Part shown: piece after piece, positions 1-5,504 of the stretch
Layout: every line of letters starts with the position of its first letter
How positions within the stretch are numbered: the stretch's first letter is position 1
DNA from: Acidobacteriota bacterium
GTDB taxonomy: Bacteria; Acidobacteriota; UBA6911; RPQK01; JADFOI01
Direction of reading: 5' to 3'
Length of the DNA: 5,504 bases
Assembly: GCA_027295745.1 (NCBI GenBank)
Contig: JAPUKI010000233.1
Coordinates: 1-5,504 of the forward strand
Made by a program: the position numbers and the translations under genes
The notes under the pieces: generated by a model
The model's database searches: none
What the model saw: the letters and a program-made list of their open reading frames with translations, nothing else
What the model was told of the DNA's origin: nothing

Positions 1-35
1 CCTGCCGTATTCACCGCCCGAGGAGCACGGTAACA

Positions 36-105
36 ACAGACCACAGACAACAGACCACAGACCACAGACCACAGACCACAGACCACAGACAACAGACAAC
101 AGACC
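36..105. repeat. Heptanucleotide tandem array (ACAGACC/ACAGACA), 10 units
   Basis: Ten uninterrupted 7-bp units run head to tail. Seven read ACAGACC and three read ACAGACA (units at 43-49, 85-91 and 92-98), so the only variation is in the last base. There are no spacers, no dyad symmetry and no start codon, so this is a simple-sequence array and not CRISPR or a coding repeat. Three units make 21 bp, so one forward frame is open through the array and would read a 7-residue repeat (HRPQTTD-like), but nothing supports translation. Such arrays expand and contract by replication slippage. Cyanobacterial STRR heptamers are a formal parallel, not a homologue. The array lies downstream of the minus-strand ABC operon. 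Confidence 0.95.
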
Positions 106-138
106 AGCTGACACCTGACAACAGACCAGCTAACACCT
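99..138. repeat. Direct repeat, 22-bp period, bridging the two arrays
   Basis: The 18-bp segment ACAGACCAGCTGACACCT at 99-116 recurs at 121-138 with a single G-to-A difference (110 versus 132). The two copies are separated by GACA. The first copy starts with the last heptamer unit, so this looks like a larger-scale duplication that caught the array edge. It sits between the heptamer array and the octamer array. Confidence 0.8.
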
Positions 139-142
139 TCCC

Positions 143-195
143 GCACGAAAGCACGAAAGCACGAAAGCACGACTGCACGAAAGCACGAAAGCACG
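143..195. repeat. Octanucleotide tandem array (GCACGAAA), 6 full units plus a partial
   Basis: Six 8-bp units lie in tandem at 143-190, followed by a partial GCACG at 191-195. Five units are GCACGAAA and the fourth (167-174) is GCACGACT. On the transcribed minus strand the unit reads TTTCGTGC. The array begins five bases after the 22-bp-period duplication and runs directly into the left arm of a hairpin. No coding function is supported. The unit is unrelated in sequence to the heptamer array, so this is a second, independent microsatellite. Confidence 0.95.
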
Positions 196-214
196 CCGTG
201 ACGAAGTCACGACG
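194..214 (-). terminator. GC-rich hairpin after the ABC operon, possible 3' end
   Basis: Read on the minus strand, CGTCGTGAC-TTC-GTCACGGCG folds into a 9-bp stem closed by a 3-nt loop, with one G-U wobble. The same wobble position becomes a C-A mismatch in plus-strand RNA, so the fold suits leftward transcription. It starts 22 nt after the stop codon of the last ABC gene, where a transcript end or a 3' stabilising stem is expected. No proper U-tract follows (only isolated TTT runs within the octamer repeats), so it is not a canonical intrinsic terminator. Rho-dependent termination or RNA-end protection are alternatives. Confidence 0.4.
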
Positions 215-236
215 ACGCGCGAAGCGAGTTATCTCT

Positions 237-2024
237 CTACGCGTGGAGCGCGGTCAGCTGTTCCTTGTACTGTAACTGATAAAGCTTGTAATAAATTCCC
301 CGCTTCTTCAGGAGGTCGAAGTGTGAGCCCTGCTCCTGAATTTCACCCTTGTGCAGAACAATAATGCGATCACAGTTTTGGATTGTGGAGAGCCGGTGGG
401 CGATGATCAAACAGGTCCGGTCCTTCATCAATTGACCCAAAGCTTCTTGGATCAGAAGTTCCGTTTCGGTGTCCACTGAGGAAGTTGCTTCATCCAAGAC
501 AAGTAATTTCGGGTGGTGCGCCAGCGCACGCGCGAAAGCCAGAAGCTGTTTTTGACCCACGGAAAGGCCAGCCCCTCTCTCTGCCACAGGCGTGGAGTAT
601 CCTCCTGGCAGATCTTGAATGAAGGGATGAGCGTGAACTTGTCTAGCAGCTCTCTCCACATCCTTCCGCCCCAGGGGCCGTCCCCACAGACGAATGTTCT
701 CCTCAATGCTTCCCCGAAAAAGAAAGGTGTCTTGAAGCACCACGGCTATCGACTGGCGCAGCAAGCCCAGGTCCAGATCTTGAATGGGAACTCCATCAAT
801 CCGGATTTCTCCCTCCTGGACGTCGTAGAATCGGCAAAGAAGATTGATGAGAGTGGACTTTCCGGCCCCCGTGGCCCCTACAATGGCTACCTTCTCTCCC
901 GCGGCGACTGTCAGATCAATTTCCTTCAGGACAGGAGTGTCGTCTTTATAGGCGAAGGAAACATTCGCAAATTCTATCCTTCCAGTGATTTCCGCCGGCC
1001 TGCGCGGCTGGGAAGGTGGAACGATTTCTGGTTCAGTGTCAAGAAGTTTGAAGATCCTTTCTGAACTTGCCATGGCGCTTTGCAGGATGCCGAACTTTTC
1101 ACTGAGGTCGCTGATGGGTTTATAGAAGCGTTCTGAGTACTGGATGAAAGCCACCAGGGCCCCCAGAGTGAGAATCTCCCCGAGAACCTGATTGCCGCCG
1201 TACCAGAGGATCAGGGCGATAGCGACAACCCCGATCACGTTTACAAGCGGATAGAAGACAGCATAGTAGAAGATGGATTGGAGATTGGCCAGAAGGTACT
1301 CTGAGTTCCGTTCCTCGAACTGCTGAAATTTTCGTTTCTCTTGAACAAAGATCTGAACCACAGACATCCCGGTGATGTTCTCCTGCAAAAAAGCATTGAT
1401 TCTTGCCACACTGCGACGCACCCAACGGTAGGAGTTACGTACCTTGATCTTGAAAACGAGGGTGGCAATAAACAGGAGCGGCACAACGGAAAAGCACACC
1501 AGAGCGAGCCTCCAGTCCAGCCAGAGCATGACCAGTACAATGCCGGACAGAGTGAAGATATCGCCGAAGATGCTGACGACACCGGCGGTGAAGAGCTCAT
1601 TGAGAACGTCTACGTCGGTGGTCATCCGAGTGATCAGACGACCGACTGGATTTCGGTCAAAATATGCCATGTGCAACTTCTGGATGTGGGCAAAGATCTC
1701 CATGCGAAGGTCATACATGATTTTTTGACCGGTCCAGTTCATCAAGTAGGTCTGGGCAATGGCAACACCGAACTGGAACAGGAGAACGAACAGGAACAGC
1801 AGGGCGATACGGGCAAGGCCATCCGGATCTCCAGTCATAATGTATCGGTCGATGGCGATGAGGCTGAGATAAGGGCCTACCAGTCGAAGGCCAGAGAGAA
1901 GGAGTAAGAGAAAGATGGAGACCGCCACAACCCGGCGATAGGGATACAGATACTTGATCAAGCGCCGGGCCAATCGACCGTCATAGGCTTTTCCCAGGAT
2001 TTCTTCTTCGTGGTAATGATTCAT
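237..2024 (-). CDS. ABC exporter half-transporter, MdlB-like, canonical ATPase subunit
   Basis: This is a 595-residue inner-membrane ABC exporter half (transmembrane domain fused to nucleotide-binding domain), the usual length for the family. About six membrane helices lie within residues 33-300 (clear ones near 33-55, 70-95, 145-168, 170-190 and 252-273). The ATPase domain follows from about 348: Walker A GATGAGKST (383-391), Q-loop Q431, X-loop AERG (481-484), signature LSVGQ (487-491), Walker B LLVLDE with catalytic Glu512, D-loop SSVD (515-518) and switch His543. The signature is LSVGQ instead of LSGGQ, as is common in MdlB/TM288-type subunits. The ATG overlaps the stop of the preceding ABC gene as ATGA, with GGAG (2029-2032) 4 nt upstream, so translation is coupled. 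It very probably forms a heterodimer with that neighbour and contributes the intact Walker B. The substrate is unknown; lipid, drug or peptide export are all possible. Confidence 0.96.
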   Translation of the reverse strand: MNHYHEEEILGKAYDGRLARRLIKYLYPYRRVVAVSIFLLLLLSGLRLVGPYLSLIAIDRYIMTGDPDGLARIALLFLFVLLFQFGVAIAQTYLMNWTGQKIMYDLRMEIFAHIQKLHMAYFDRNPVGRLITRMTTDVDVLNELFTAGVVSIFGDIFTLSGIVLVMLWLDWRLALVCFSVVPLLFIATLVFKIKVRNSYRWVRRSVARINAFLQENITGMSVVQIFVQEKRKFQQFEERNSEYLLANLQSIFYYAVFYPLVNVIGVVAIALILWYGGNQVLGEILTLGALVAFIQYSERFYKPISDLSEKFGILQSAMASSERIFKLLDTEPEIVPPSQPRRPAEITGRIEFANVSFAYKDDTPVLKEIDLTVAAGEKVAIVGATGAGKSTLINLLCRFYDVQEGEIRIDGVPIQDLDLGLLRQSIAVVLQDTFLFRGSIEENIRLWGRPLGRKDVERAARQVHAHPFIQDLPGGYSTPVAERGAGLSVGQKQLLAFARALAHHPKLLVLDEATSSVDTETELLIQEALGQLMKDRTCLIIAHRLSTIQNCDRIIVLHKGEIQEQGSHFDLLKKRGIYYKLYQLQYKEQLTALHA

Positions 2025-3784
2025 TCCACTCCCAGTTCCTCTTTCAACAATTGCCTCTGGTAAAGAGTGGCATAGTGTCCTTCTGCCCTGAGAAGATCTT
2101 CATGAGTCCCCTGTTCTATGATTGCGCCGTTTTCCAGGACCAGAATCTGATCAGCCATTTTGACAGTCGAAATCCGATGGGAGATCAAGATGACGGTCCG
2201 CTTTGAGAGTTCTCCGGAAAGCCTGTTCAGGATTTTTTCCTCTGTATCAGTATCGACGCTGGAGAGGGCGTCATCCAGAATGAGAATTTCGGGCTCGACC
2301 AGAAGAGCCCGACTGATGGCTATCCGTTGCTTTTGTCCTCCCGACAACGTAATGCCGCGCTCTCCCACAAAAGTCTCGAACTGACCGGGAAAGGCCTGAA
2401 TATCAGGCCAGATGTTGCTGATTTTCGAATTCTCCTGAATGGCCTTGAAGCTCGCTTCAGGTCTTCCGAAAGCGATGTTTTGCTGGATAGTCTCCGAGAA
2501 CAGAAAAGTTTCTTGCGGAACGTAGCCGACACTTTTCCGCAAAGTCTTCAGCGGAATCTCGTTGATGTCCACGCCATCGATGAAAATGCTCCCTTTGGGA
2601 ACACGGTACAGGCGACAGAGGAGGTTCACGAAGGTTGATTTTCCACTCCCCGTCCTTCCCACAATGGCCAGGGTCTCGCCTGAACGAAGCTGGAAGTTGA
2701 TGTTCTTGAGGACCGGGACTCCGTTATAGGAAAAAGTGAGATTTTTCACCTCAATGTTCCCTTTGAGTCGTGAGATGGGAGTGGGATGTTCATCCCGAAT
2801 TTCCGGCTGGGACTGAAAGATTTGGTTCATTCGACCCATGGAGGCTGAGCCGCGCTCAAAAATGTTGATCACCCATCCTAAAGCGATGGTGGGCCAGGTG
2901 AGCATTGTCAGGTAAGCCATGAAAGCAACGAAGTCACCAACCGTAATAGAGCCTTGAATGACCAGGCGTCCTCCATACCAGAGCAGAGCCACCGAGGAAA
3001 GGCCCAGGAGAAAAGTCAACAGAGGGTTAAAGACTCCCCAAACCTTGACCAGGGAAAGACTCCTGTCGACGTATTCCTCATTAGCCTGCTGAAACCGCTC
3101 GGTGAAGGCTTCCTCTTGGTTGTAAGCCTTGATGACGCGAATCCCCGAGACGTTCTCGTGGGCTAAAGTCGTGAGTCCTGCCAGTTGTTCCTGGATCTTC
3201 TCGAATCGTTTGTGAATCTCTTTCCCAAAGTGTTTGACACAGACACTCACAGCCAGCAAAGGAAGTAGTGATAAGATGGCGAGCCGTGCTTCAATGCTCA
3301 CAAGAATCCCAATAGTCAAAACAGCTGTAAAAACGGTGTTGATGGAGTACATGATTCCGGGGCCAAGCACCATTCGAACGGCACTCAGGTCATTGGTCGC
3401 CCGGGACATGATGTCTCCGGTGGGGTTGCGCTGGTAGAAGCTTGGAGACAGGGATTGGAGATGGGCAAATAAATCGTTGCGAAGGTCATACTCAATCTTT
3501 CTTGAGACACCAATCAGGATTCGCCGCATCAGAAAGCGGAACATTCCTTCCAGGACGCTTGCCGCTATCATGAGCAGCGCATAATAAAGAAGAATATCGC
3601 GGCTGATCTCCTGATAGAGGTCATCGATGGCGTTCCGCAAAATCCAAGGGGAAATCACCGCAACGACATTGGTCAGCAGCACCATCGTTGCCCCCAAGAT
3701 GAGGTGTGTCTGGTACTTCTTGAGATAGGGGATCAGACCTAAGAGGTGTCGTTTACGTGGATCCAGGCGAAGAAACTTATTCAA
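2021..3784 (-). CDS. ABC exporter half-transporter, MdlA-like, degenerate-site subunit
   Basis: This is a second full-length fused membrane-ATPase half-transporter, 587 residues from the chosen start. Numbered from an alternative TTG at 3790, helices lie near 28-50, 66-88, 141-163, 165-186, 250-272 and 284-310. The ATPase motifs are Walker A GRTGSGKST (378-386), Q-loop Q426, X-loop GERG (476-479), signature LSGGQ (482-486), Walker B ILILDD (502-507), D-loop SSVD (510-513) and switch His538. The residue after Walker B is Asp507 instead of the catalytic Glu, the hallmark of the degenerate site in heterodimeric exporters. No ATG lies near the N-terminus. I chose TTG at 3784 because AAGGA (3792-3796) sits 7 nt upstream of it but only 1 nt upstream of the TTG at 3790. 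The gene overlaps the upstream gene by 8 nt and the downstream ABC gene by 4 nt. The substrate is unknown. Confidence 0.95.
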   Translation of the reverse strand: MNKFLRLDPRKRHLLGLIPYLKKYQTHLILGATMVLLTNVVAVISPWILRNAIDDLYQEISRDILLYYALLMIAASVLEGMFRFLMRRILIGVSRKIEYDLRNDLFAHLQSLSPSFYQRNPTGDIMSRATNDLSAVRMVLGPGIMYSINTVFTAVLTIGILVSIEARLAILSLLPLLAVSVCVKHFGKEIHKRFEKIQEQLAGLTTLAHENVSGIRVIKAYNQEEAFTERFQQANEEYVDRSLSLVKVWGVFNPLLTFLLGLSSVALLWYGGRLVIQGSITVGDFVAFMAYLTMLTWPTIALGWVINIFERGSASMGRMNQIFQSQPEIRDEHPTPISRLKGNIEVKNLTFSYNGVPVLKNINFQLRSGETLAIVGRTGSGKSTFVNLLCRLYRVPKGSIFIDGVDINEIPLKTLRKSVGYVPQETFLFSETIQQNIAFGRPEASFKAIQENSKISNIWPDIQAFPGQFETFVGERGITLSGGQKQRIAISRALLVEPEILILDDALSSVDTDTEEKILNRLSGELSKRTVILISHRISTVKMADQILVLENGAIIEQGTHEDLLRAEGHYATLYQRQLLKEELGVE

Positions 3785-4439
3785 CCTCAAATCCTTGAAC
3801 GTGGGGAACTGTCAGATCCTGATTGCTGCTAAAAGTGACCTGGTAGCCGTACAGGAAGGGCGAATTCTCAGAGTAGCGGAGGCTGAAAACACCGGCCGAT
3901 CCAGGTGAAAGGGGATCGGGTTCCACCTGGACTGTGATCTCGTCCAACAGCTCGCGATCGGATTTCCAGATGGAAATAAGGGCCCTTAATCCTCCCATGG
4001 ATTCCGGAGTCTGATTCCAGACTTCCCCGTTCAAGGAAAAACCGTCATAGAAGCGATCGTAGGCCAGCAAAGTCAGTCTCAACGGGGCTGTTTGCGAGGG
4101 ATTTTCAGTGGCGAAATTTTCAAAGAGGGAGAGAGGAGTAAAGCCCACCACCAGAAAGCACCCCAAGGCCAGAACAGCCGAGACCACAAGCGCCTGAACA
4201 ACCATCGGCAGTCGATTGGCCAGGGGAACAGTCCGGTCGAGCACCTTCCCCGGATCTTCCCCAATGATCTCCTCTTTATACCGCTTCTCGAACTCCTCCC
4301 GAAGATACTCGGCAAATCCTTGTTTGCGTGCTTTCAGTTGCAGCTCAATGAAGCAGAGACTGGCAAGGAAAGTCAATAAAAAAGCCCACAGTGAATATTT
4401 CAGTGACTGATCAAGTATGTCTAAGACTCGCTCATTCAT
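3777..4439 (-). CDS. Two-helix membrane protein with FxLyD-like outer domain
   Basis: This is a 220-residue protein of no named family that I recognise outright. Hydrophobic helices lie near residues 14-33 and 79-101. The loop between them (34-78) is highly charged and rich in Lys/Arg, so by the positive-inside rule it is cytoplasmic and both ends face outward. The C-terminal part (about 118-220) looks beta-rich: NGEVWNQT at 137-144, a strand ending IWKSD, then LSPGSAGVFSL and a final YQVTFSS. This resembles the FxLyD extracellular beta-sandwich pattern (G-x-V-x-N, then F/W-x-x-D, then PG and F); the assignment is by eye. The start is ATG 4439: the frame stays open upstream to 4598 but that overlaps the preceding gene and has no strong ribosome site. 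The site for 4439 is itself weak (GGGGA 11 nt upstream). The end overlaps the first ABC gene by 8 nt, suggesting an accessory role to that exporter. Confidence 0.82.
   Translation of the reverse strand: MNERVLDILDQSLKYSLWAFLLTFLASLCFIELQLKARKQGFAEYLREEFEKRYKEEIIGEDPGKVLDRTVPLANRLPMVVQALVVSAVLALGCFLVVGFTPLSLFENFATENPSQTAPLRLTLLAYDRFYDGFSLNGEVWNQTPESMGGLRALISIWKSDRELLDEITVQVEPDPLSPGSAGVFSLRYSENSPFLYGYQVTFSSNQDLTVPHVQGFEVE
3785..3796 (-). promoter_or_regulatory. Ribosome binding site deciding a TTG start
   Basis: AAGGA at 3792-3796 lies 7 nt before TTG 3784 on the minus strand. A second purine run, GAGG (3785-3788), directly abuts that TTG. The alternative TTG at 3790 would leave a 1-nt spacer, too short for normal initiation. 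The site lies inside the last codons of the upstream gene, so initiation probably depends on ribosomes finishing that gene. Confidence 0.6.
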
Positions 4440-4467
4440 GTGGTTAGGTGTCCCCGAATTCCGTCCG

Positions 4468-5073
4468 TCAGGGTCTCTCCGGGCCTGTCGTCCGAGGTAT
4501 TCTTTCCGCCGGATCCGGTAGGTAGGTTGGGTCTCTTTCCCAAAAACCTTTTTTCGGTTCTTGCAGGCTAAAGTTTTGTCCGAAAAGTGACTGCCCAAAT
4601 TGCGTCAGAAGCCTTGCCTCCAGATTTCCAACCGTCTGTATTTTCACCCAGGTCTCTGTTCCCAGGTACTCCCGTTGAAGAGCTTCGATGTTTGCGTACA
4701 CTGTGAGCAGTGTCTCTCGGTCGCCAATCAACTCTATGAAAACTTCGTACTGGTATCGGACGCTCAGCCAGTCGCCATCAATCAGTTTCGGCTGCTCACC
4801 GATCTTGCTGATGTGACTTTCAGTCAAGAGGCCCGAGCTGTATTCACGAAAGCTGCTCATCATGGATCCTTGAGCCCGATTCTGTTGGAAGATTTCAAAG
4901 TCGTTCTTCTCGAGGACCTCGAGCATTCCATTCCAAGCAGCCTCAAAGGGAATATAGAGTCGCAGGGGGGGTGGGATAAACTGGCTCTTGCCCTGTGCCA
5001 CGGCCTGCGCTGCAGGACCGAAGAGTAAAGAAAAGATCAGTAGCAGCCGTTTCCAGTTCATCATGGCATTCAT
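4468..5073 (-). CDS. Exported protein, possibly BamC/NlpB-like fold
   Basis: This is a 201-residue protein with an N-terminal Sec signal. The basic start (MNWKR) is followed by a hydrophobic stretch at about 10-19 and an AQA/AVA cleavage motif (22-26), giving a likely mature start near Gln27. No lipobox cysteine is present, so it is a soluble periplasmic protein and not a lipoprotein. The mature part begins with a Pro-rich turn, then the pattern IPFEAAWNGMLEVLEKNDFE followed by QNRAQG and MMSSF. That recalls the repeated alpha/beta domain of BamC/NlpB-type envelope proteins (a Trp in a helix, then strand, then a dR..G turn); this is pattern similarity, not a firm assignment. The tail (171-201) is Pro- and charge-rich and probably disordered. 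ATGs at 5073, 5064 and 5061 are all in frame and none has a good ribosome site (GGGA lies 13 nt before 5073), so the exact start is uncertain. It lies 65 nt after mltG and 28 nt before the membrane protein gene. Confidence 0.85.
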   Translation of the reverse strand: MNAMMNWKRLLLIFSLLFGPAAQAVAQGKSQFIPPPLRLYIPFEAAWNGMLEVLEKNDFEIFQQNRAQGSMMSSFREYSSGLLTESHISKIGEQPKLIDGDWLSVRYQYEVFIELIGDRETLLTVYANIEALQREYLGTETWVKIQTVGNLEARLLTQFGQSLFGQNFSLQEPKKGFWERDPTYLPDPAERIPRTTGPERP

Positions 5074-5138
5074 TAGTTTAGAACATTCCCGTCCCGTATT
5101 AAATGCACTACTGCAGCAGCGAGGCTAGAAACCGCCGG
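5074..5138 (-). other. Intergenic gap between mltG and the exported-protein gene
   Basis: This is 65 nt long on the minus strand. It holds an AT-rich GCATTTAATAC stretch near 5096-5106 that could act as a -10-like element, but I see no matching -35 box at the right distance. An odd palindrome AACCG-C-CGGTT (5130-5140) overlaps the mltG stop; it is too short to be a terminator. The gap is compatible with either read-through from mltG or a weak internal promoter. Confidence 0.35.
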
Positions 5139-5504
5139 TTAACGCTGGTACTGTGCGACGGCTTGATTGTGATCCCGGTAGTTGCTCGAGAAGATGTGCC
5201 TTCCCTCGTTTGCCAGGACAAAAAAGAGGTAGTCTACTTCCGCTGGATACAGCGCGGCATCAATGGCCTCAAGTCCCGGATTTGCAATAGGACCGGCAGG
5301 TAAACCGGGGTAGAGATAGGTATTGTAAGGAGAGTCGAGTTTCAGGTCGCTCTGATTGATCACCCCGTCGTACGCCTTCACCAGTTTGACTGCATAGATG
5401 ACGGTTGCATCGCACTCTAGTCTGAGGTTTTTCCGGAGCCGATTGTGGAAGACCGCAGAGATGAGCGAACGCTCATTTGAGAGTCCCGTTTCCTTTTCAA
5501 TCAA
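5139..5504 (-). CDS. Endolytic murein transglycosylase MltG, C-terminal part (5' end outside window)
   Basis: MltG (YceG family) is an inner-membrane enzyme that cleaves nascent peptidoglycan glycan strands internally and so sets strand length. The visible 121 codons carry the family's C-terminal hallmarks. They begin LIEKETG, containing the catalytic glutamate motif (IVEKET in E. coli). Then come FHNRLRKNLRLECDATVIYA (residues 19-38), SPYNTY (58-63), GLPAGPIANPG (67-77) with A-L-Y-P close behind, and the closing G-x-H-x-F-S then DHNQAV...Y. The first codon in view is TTG, but it aligns inside the protein and is not the start. E. coli MltG has about 340 residues, so roughly the first two-thirds, including the N-terminal membrane anchor and LysM-like part, lie beyond 5504. 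TAA is at 5139-5141, with no convincing terminator after it, so read-through into the next gene is likely. Confidence 0.96.
   Translation of the reverse strand: MIEKETGLSNERSLISAVFHNRLRKNLRLECDATVIYAVKLVKAYDGVINQSDLKLDSPYNTYLYPGLPAGPIANPGLEAIDAALYPAEVDYLFFVLANEGRHIFSSNYRDHNQAVAQYQR

Larger units (their letters stand above)
1..236. other. Non-coding region downstream of the ABC operon
   Basis: This stretch holds two microsatellite arrays, a duplication and a hairpin, and no gene that I can support. Forward frames are long and open only because the repeat units contain no stop codons, and they lack a start codon with a ribosome site. A rightward gene from outside could end here: one frame reaches TAA at 31-33 and another TGA at 116-118. 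The few visible codons do not identify any protein. Confidence 0.6.

Noticed and set aside
1..33. Tail of a convergent rightward gene ending at TAA 31-33
   Set aside because: Only ten codons are visible and another frame is equally open, so there is nothing to identify a gene.
36..195. Possible CRISPR array
   Set aside because: Units are 7 and 8 bp with no spacers or dyad symmetry; these are plain tandem repeats.
3..272. Open forward frame running through the repeats
   Set aside because: It has no ATG start or ribosome site, is low-complexity, and is open only because the repeat units lack stop codons; it also runs into the ABC gene on the other strand.
1341..1907. 188-codon forward-strand reading frame, and a similar one at 513-1064
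   Set aside because: Both lie wholly inside the strongly supported minus-strand ABC gene and show no family motifs; they are antisense shadows.
4440..4598. 53-codon N-terminal extension of the FxLyD-like protein
   Set aside because: It is highly basic, has no membrane or domain logic, and overlaps the end of the exported-protein gene; ATG 4439 fits directly before the first helix.
4600..5028. 142-codon forward reading frame opposite the exported-protein gene
   Set aside because: The minus-strand frame has a signal peptide and a plausible domain; the forward frame has no recognisable features.
5130..5140. Palindrome at the end of mltG as a terminator
   Set aside because: The stem is at most 4-5 bp with almost no loop and no U-tract follows.

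Overview
This window reads as part of one leftward (minus-strand) gene cluster from a diderm (Gram-negative type) bacterium. The genes, in transcription order from the right edge, are: the C-terminal third of the endolytic murein transglycosylase MltG (5139-5504, cut by the window edge); a small exported protein with a signal peptide and a possible BamC/NlpB-like fold (4468-5073); a two-helix membrane-anchored protein whose outer domain looks like FxLyD (3777-4439); and two ABC exporter half-transporters of the MdlA/MdlB (TM287/288) type (2021-3784 and 237-2024). Base composition is moderate by eye and codon use looks even across the genes. The phylum cannot be fixed from this window. The protein style and the simple-sequence repeats would suit an environmental lineage such as Acidobacteriota or a Deltaproteobacteria-like group, but that is only an impression.

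Spacing along the cluster is 65 nt, 28 nt, an 8-nt overlap, then a 4-nt ATGA overlap. The last three genes are therefore almost certainly co-transcribed and the two ABC genes translationally coupled. The ABC pair has the signature of a heterodimer with one degenerate ATP site. The gene at 2021-3784 has Asp in place of the catalytic Glu after Walker B, and its partner carries the altered signature LSVGQ that would complete that same composite site. The membrane-anchored protein overlaps the first ABC gene, which makes it a candidate accessory subunit. Together with the exported protein and MltG, the cluster has an envelope theme. The transported substrate cannot be read from sequence.

Downstream of the last gene (1-236) there is no supportable gene. 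This stretch holds a 9-bp-stem hairpin 22 nt after the last stop codon, an array of 8-bp units (GCACGAAA), a 22-bp-period duplication, and an array of ten 7-bp units (ACAGACC/ACAGACA). Two unrelated microsatellites back to back beside an operon end are the most unusual non-coding feature. I do not see a wholly new system. The best candidate for something undescribed is the linkage of the two uncharacterised envelope proteins with the heterodimeric exporter.
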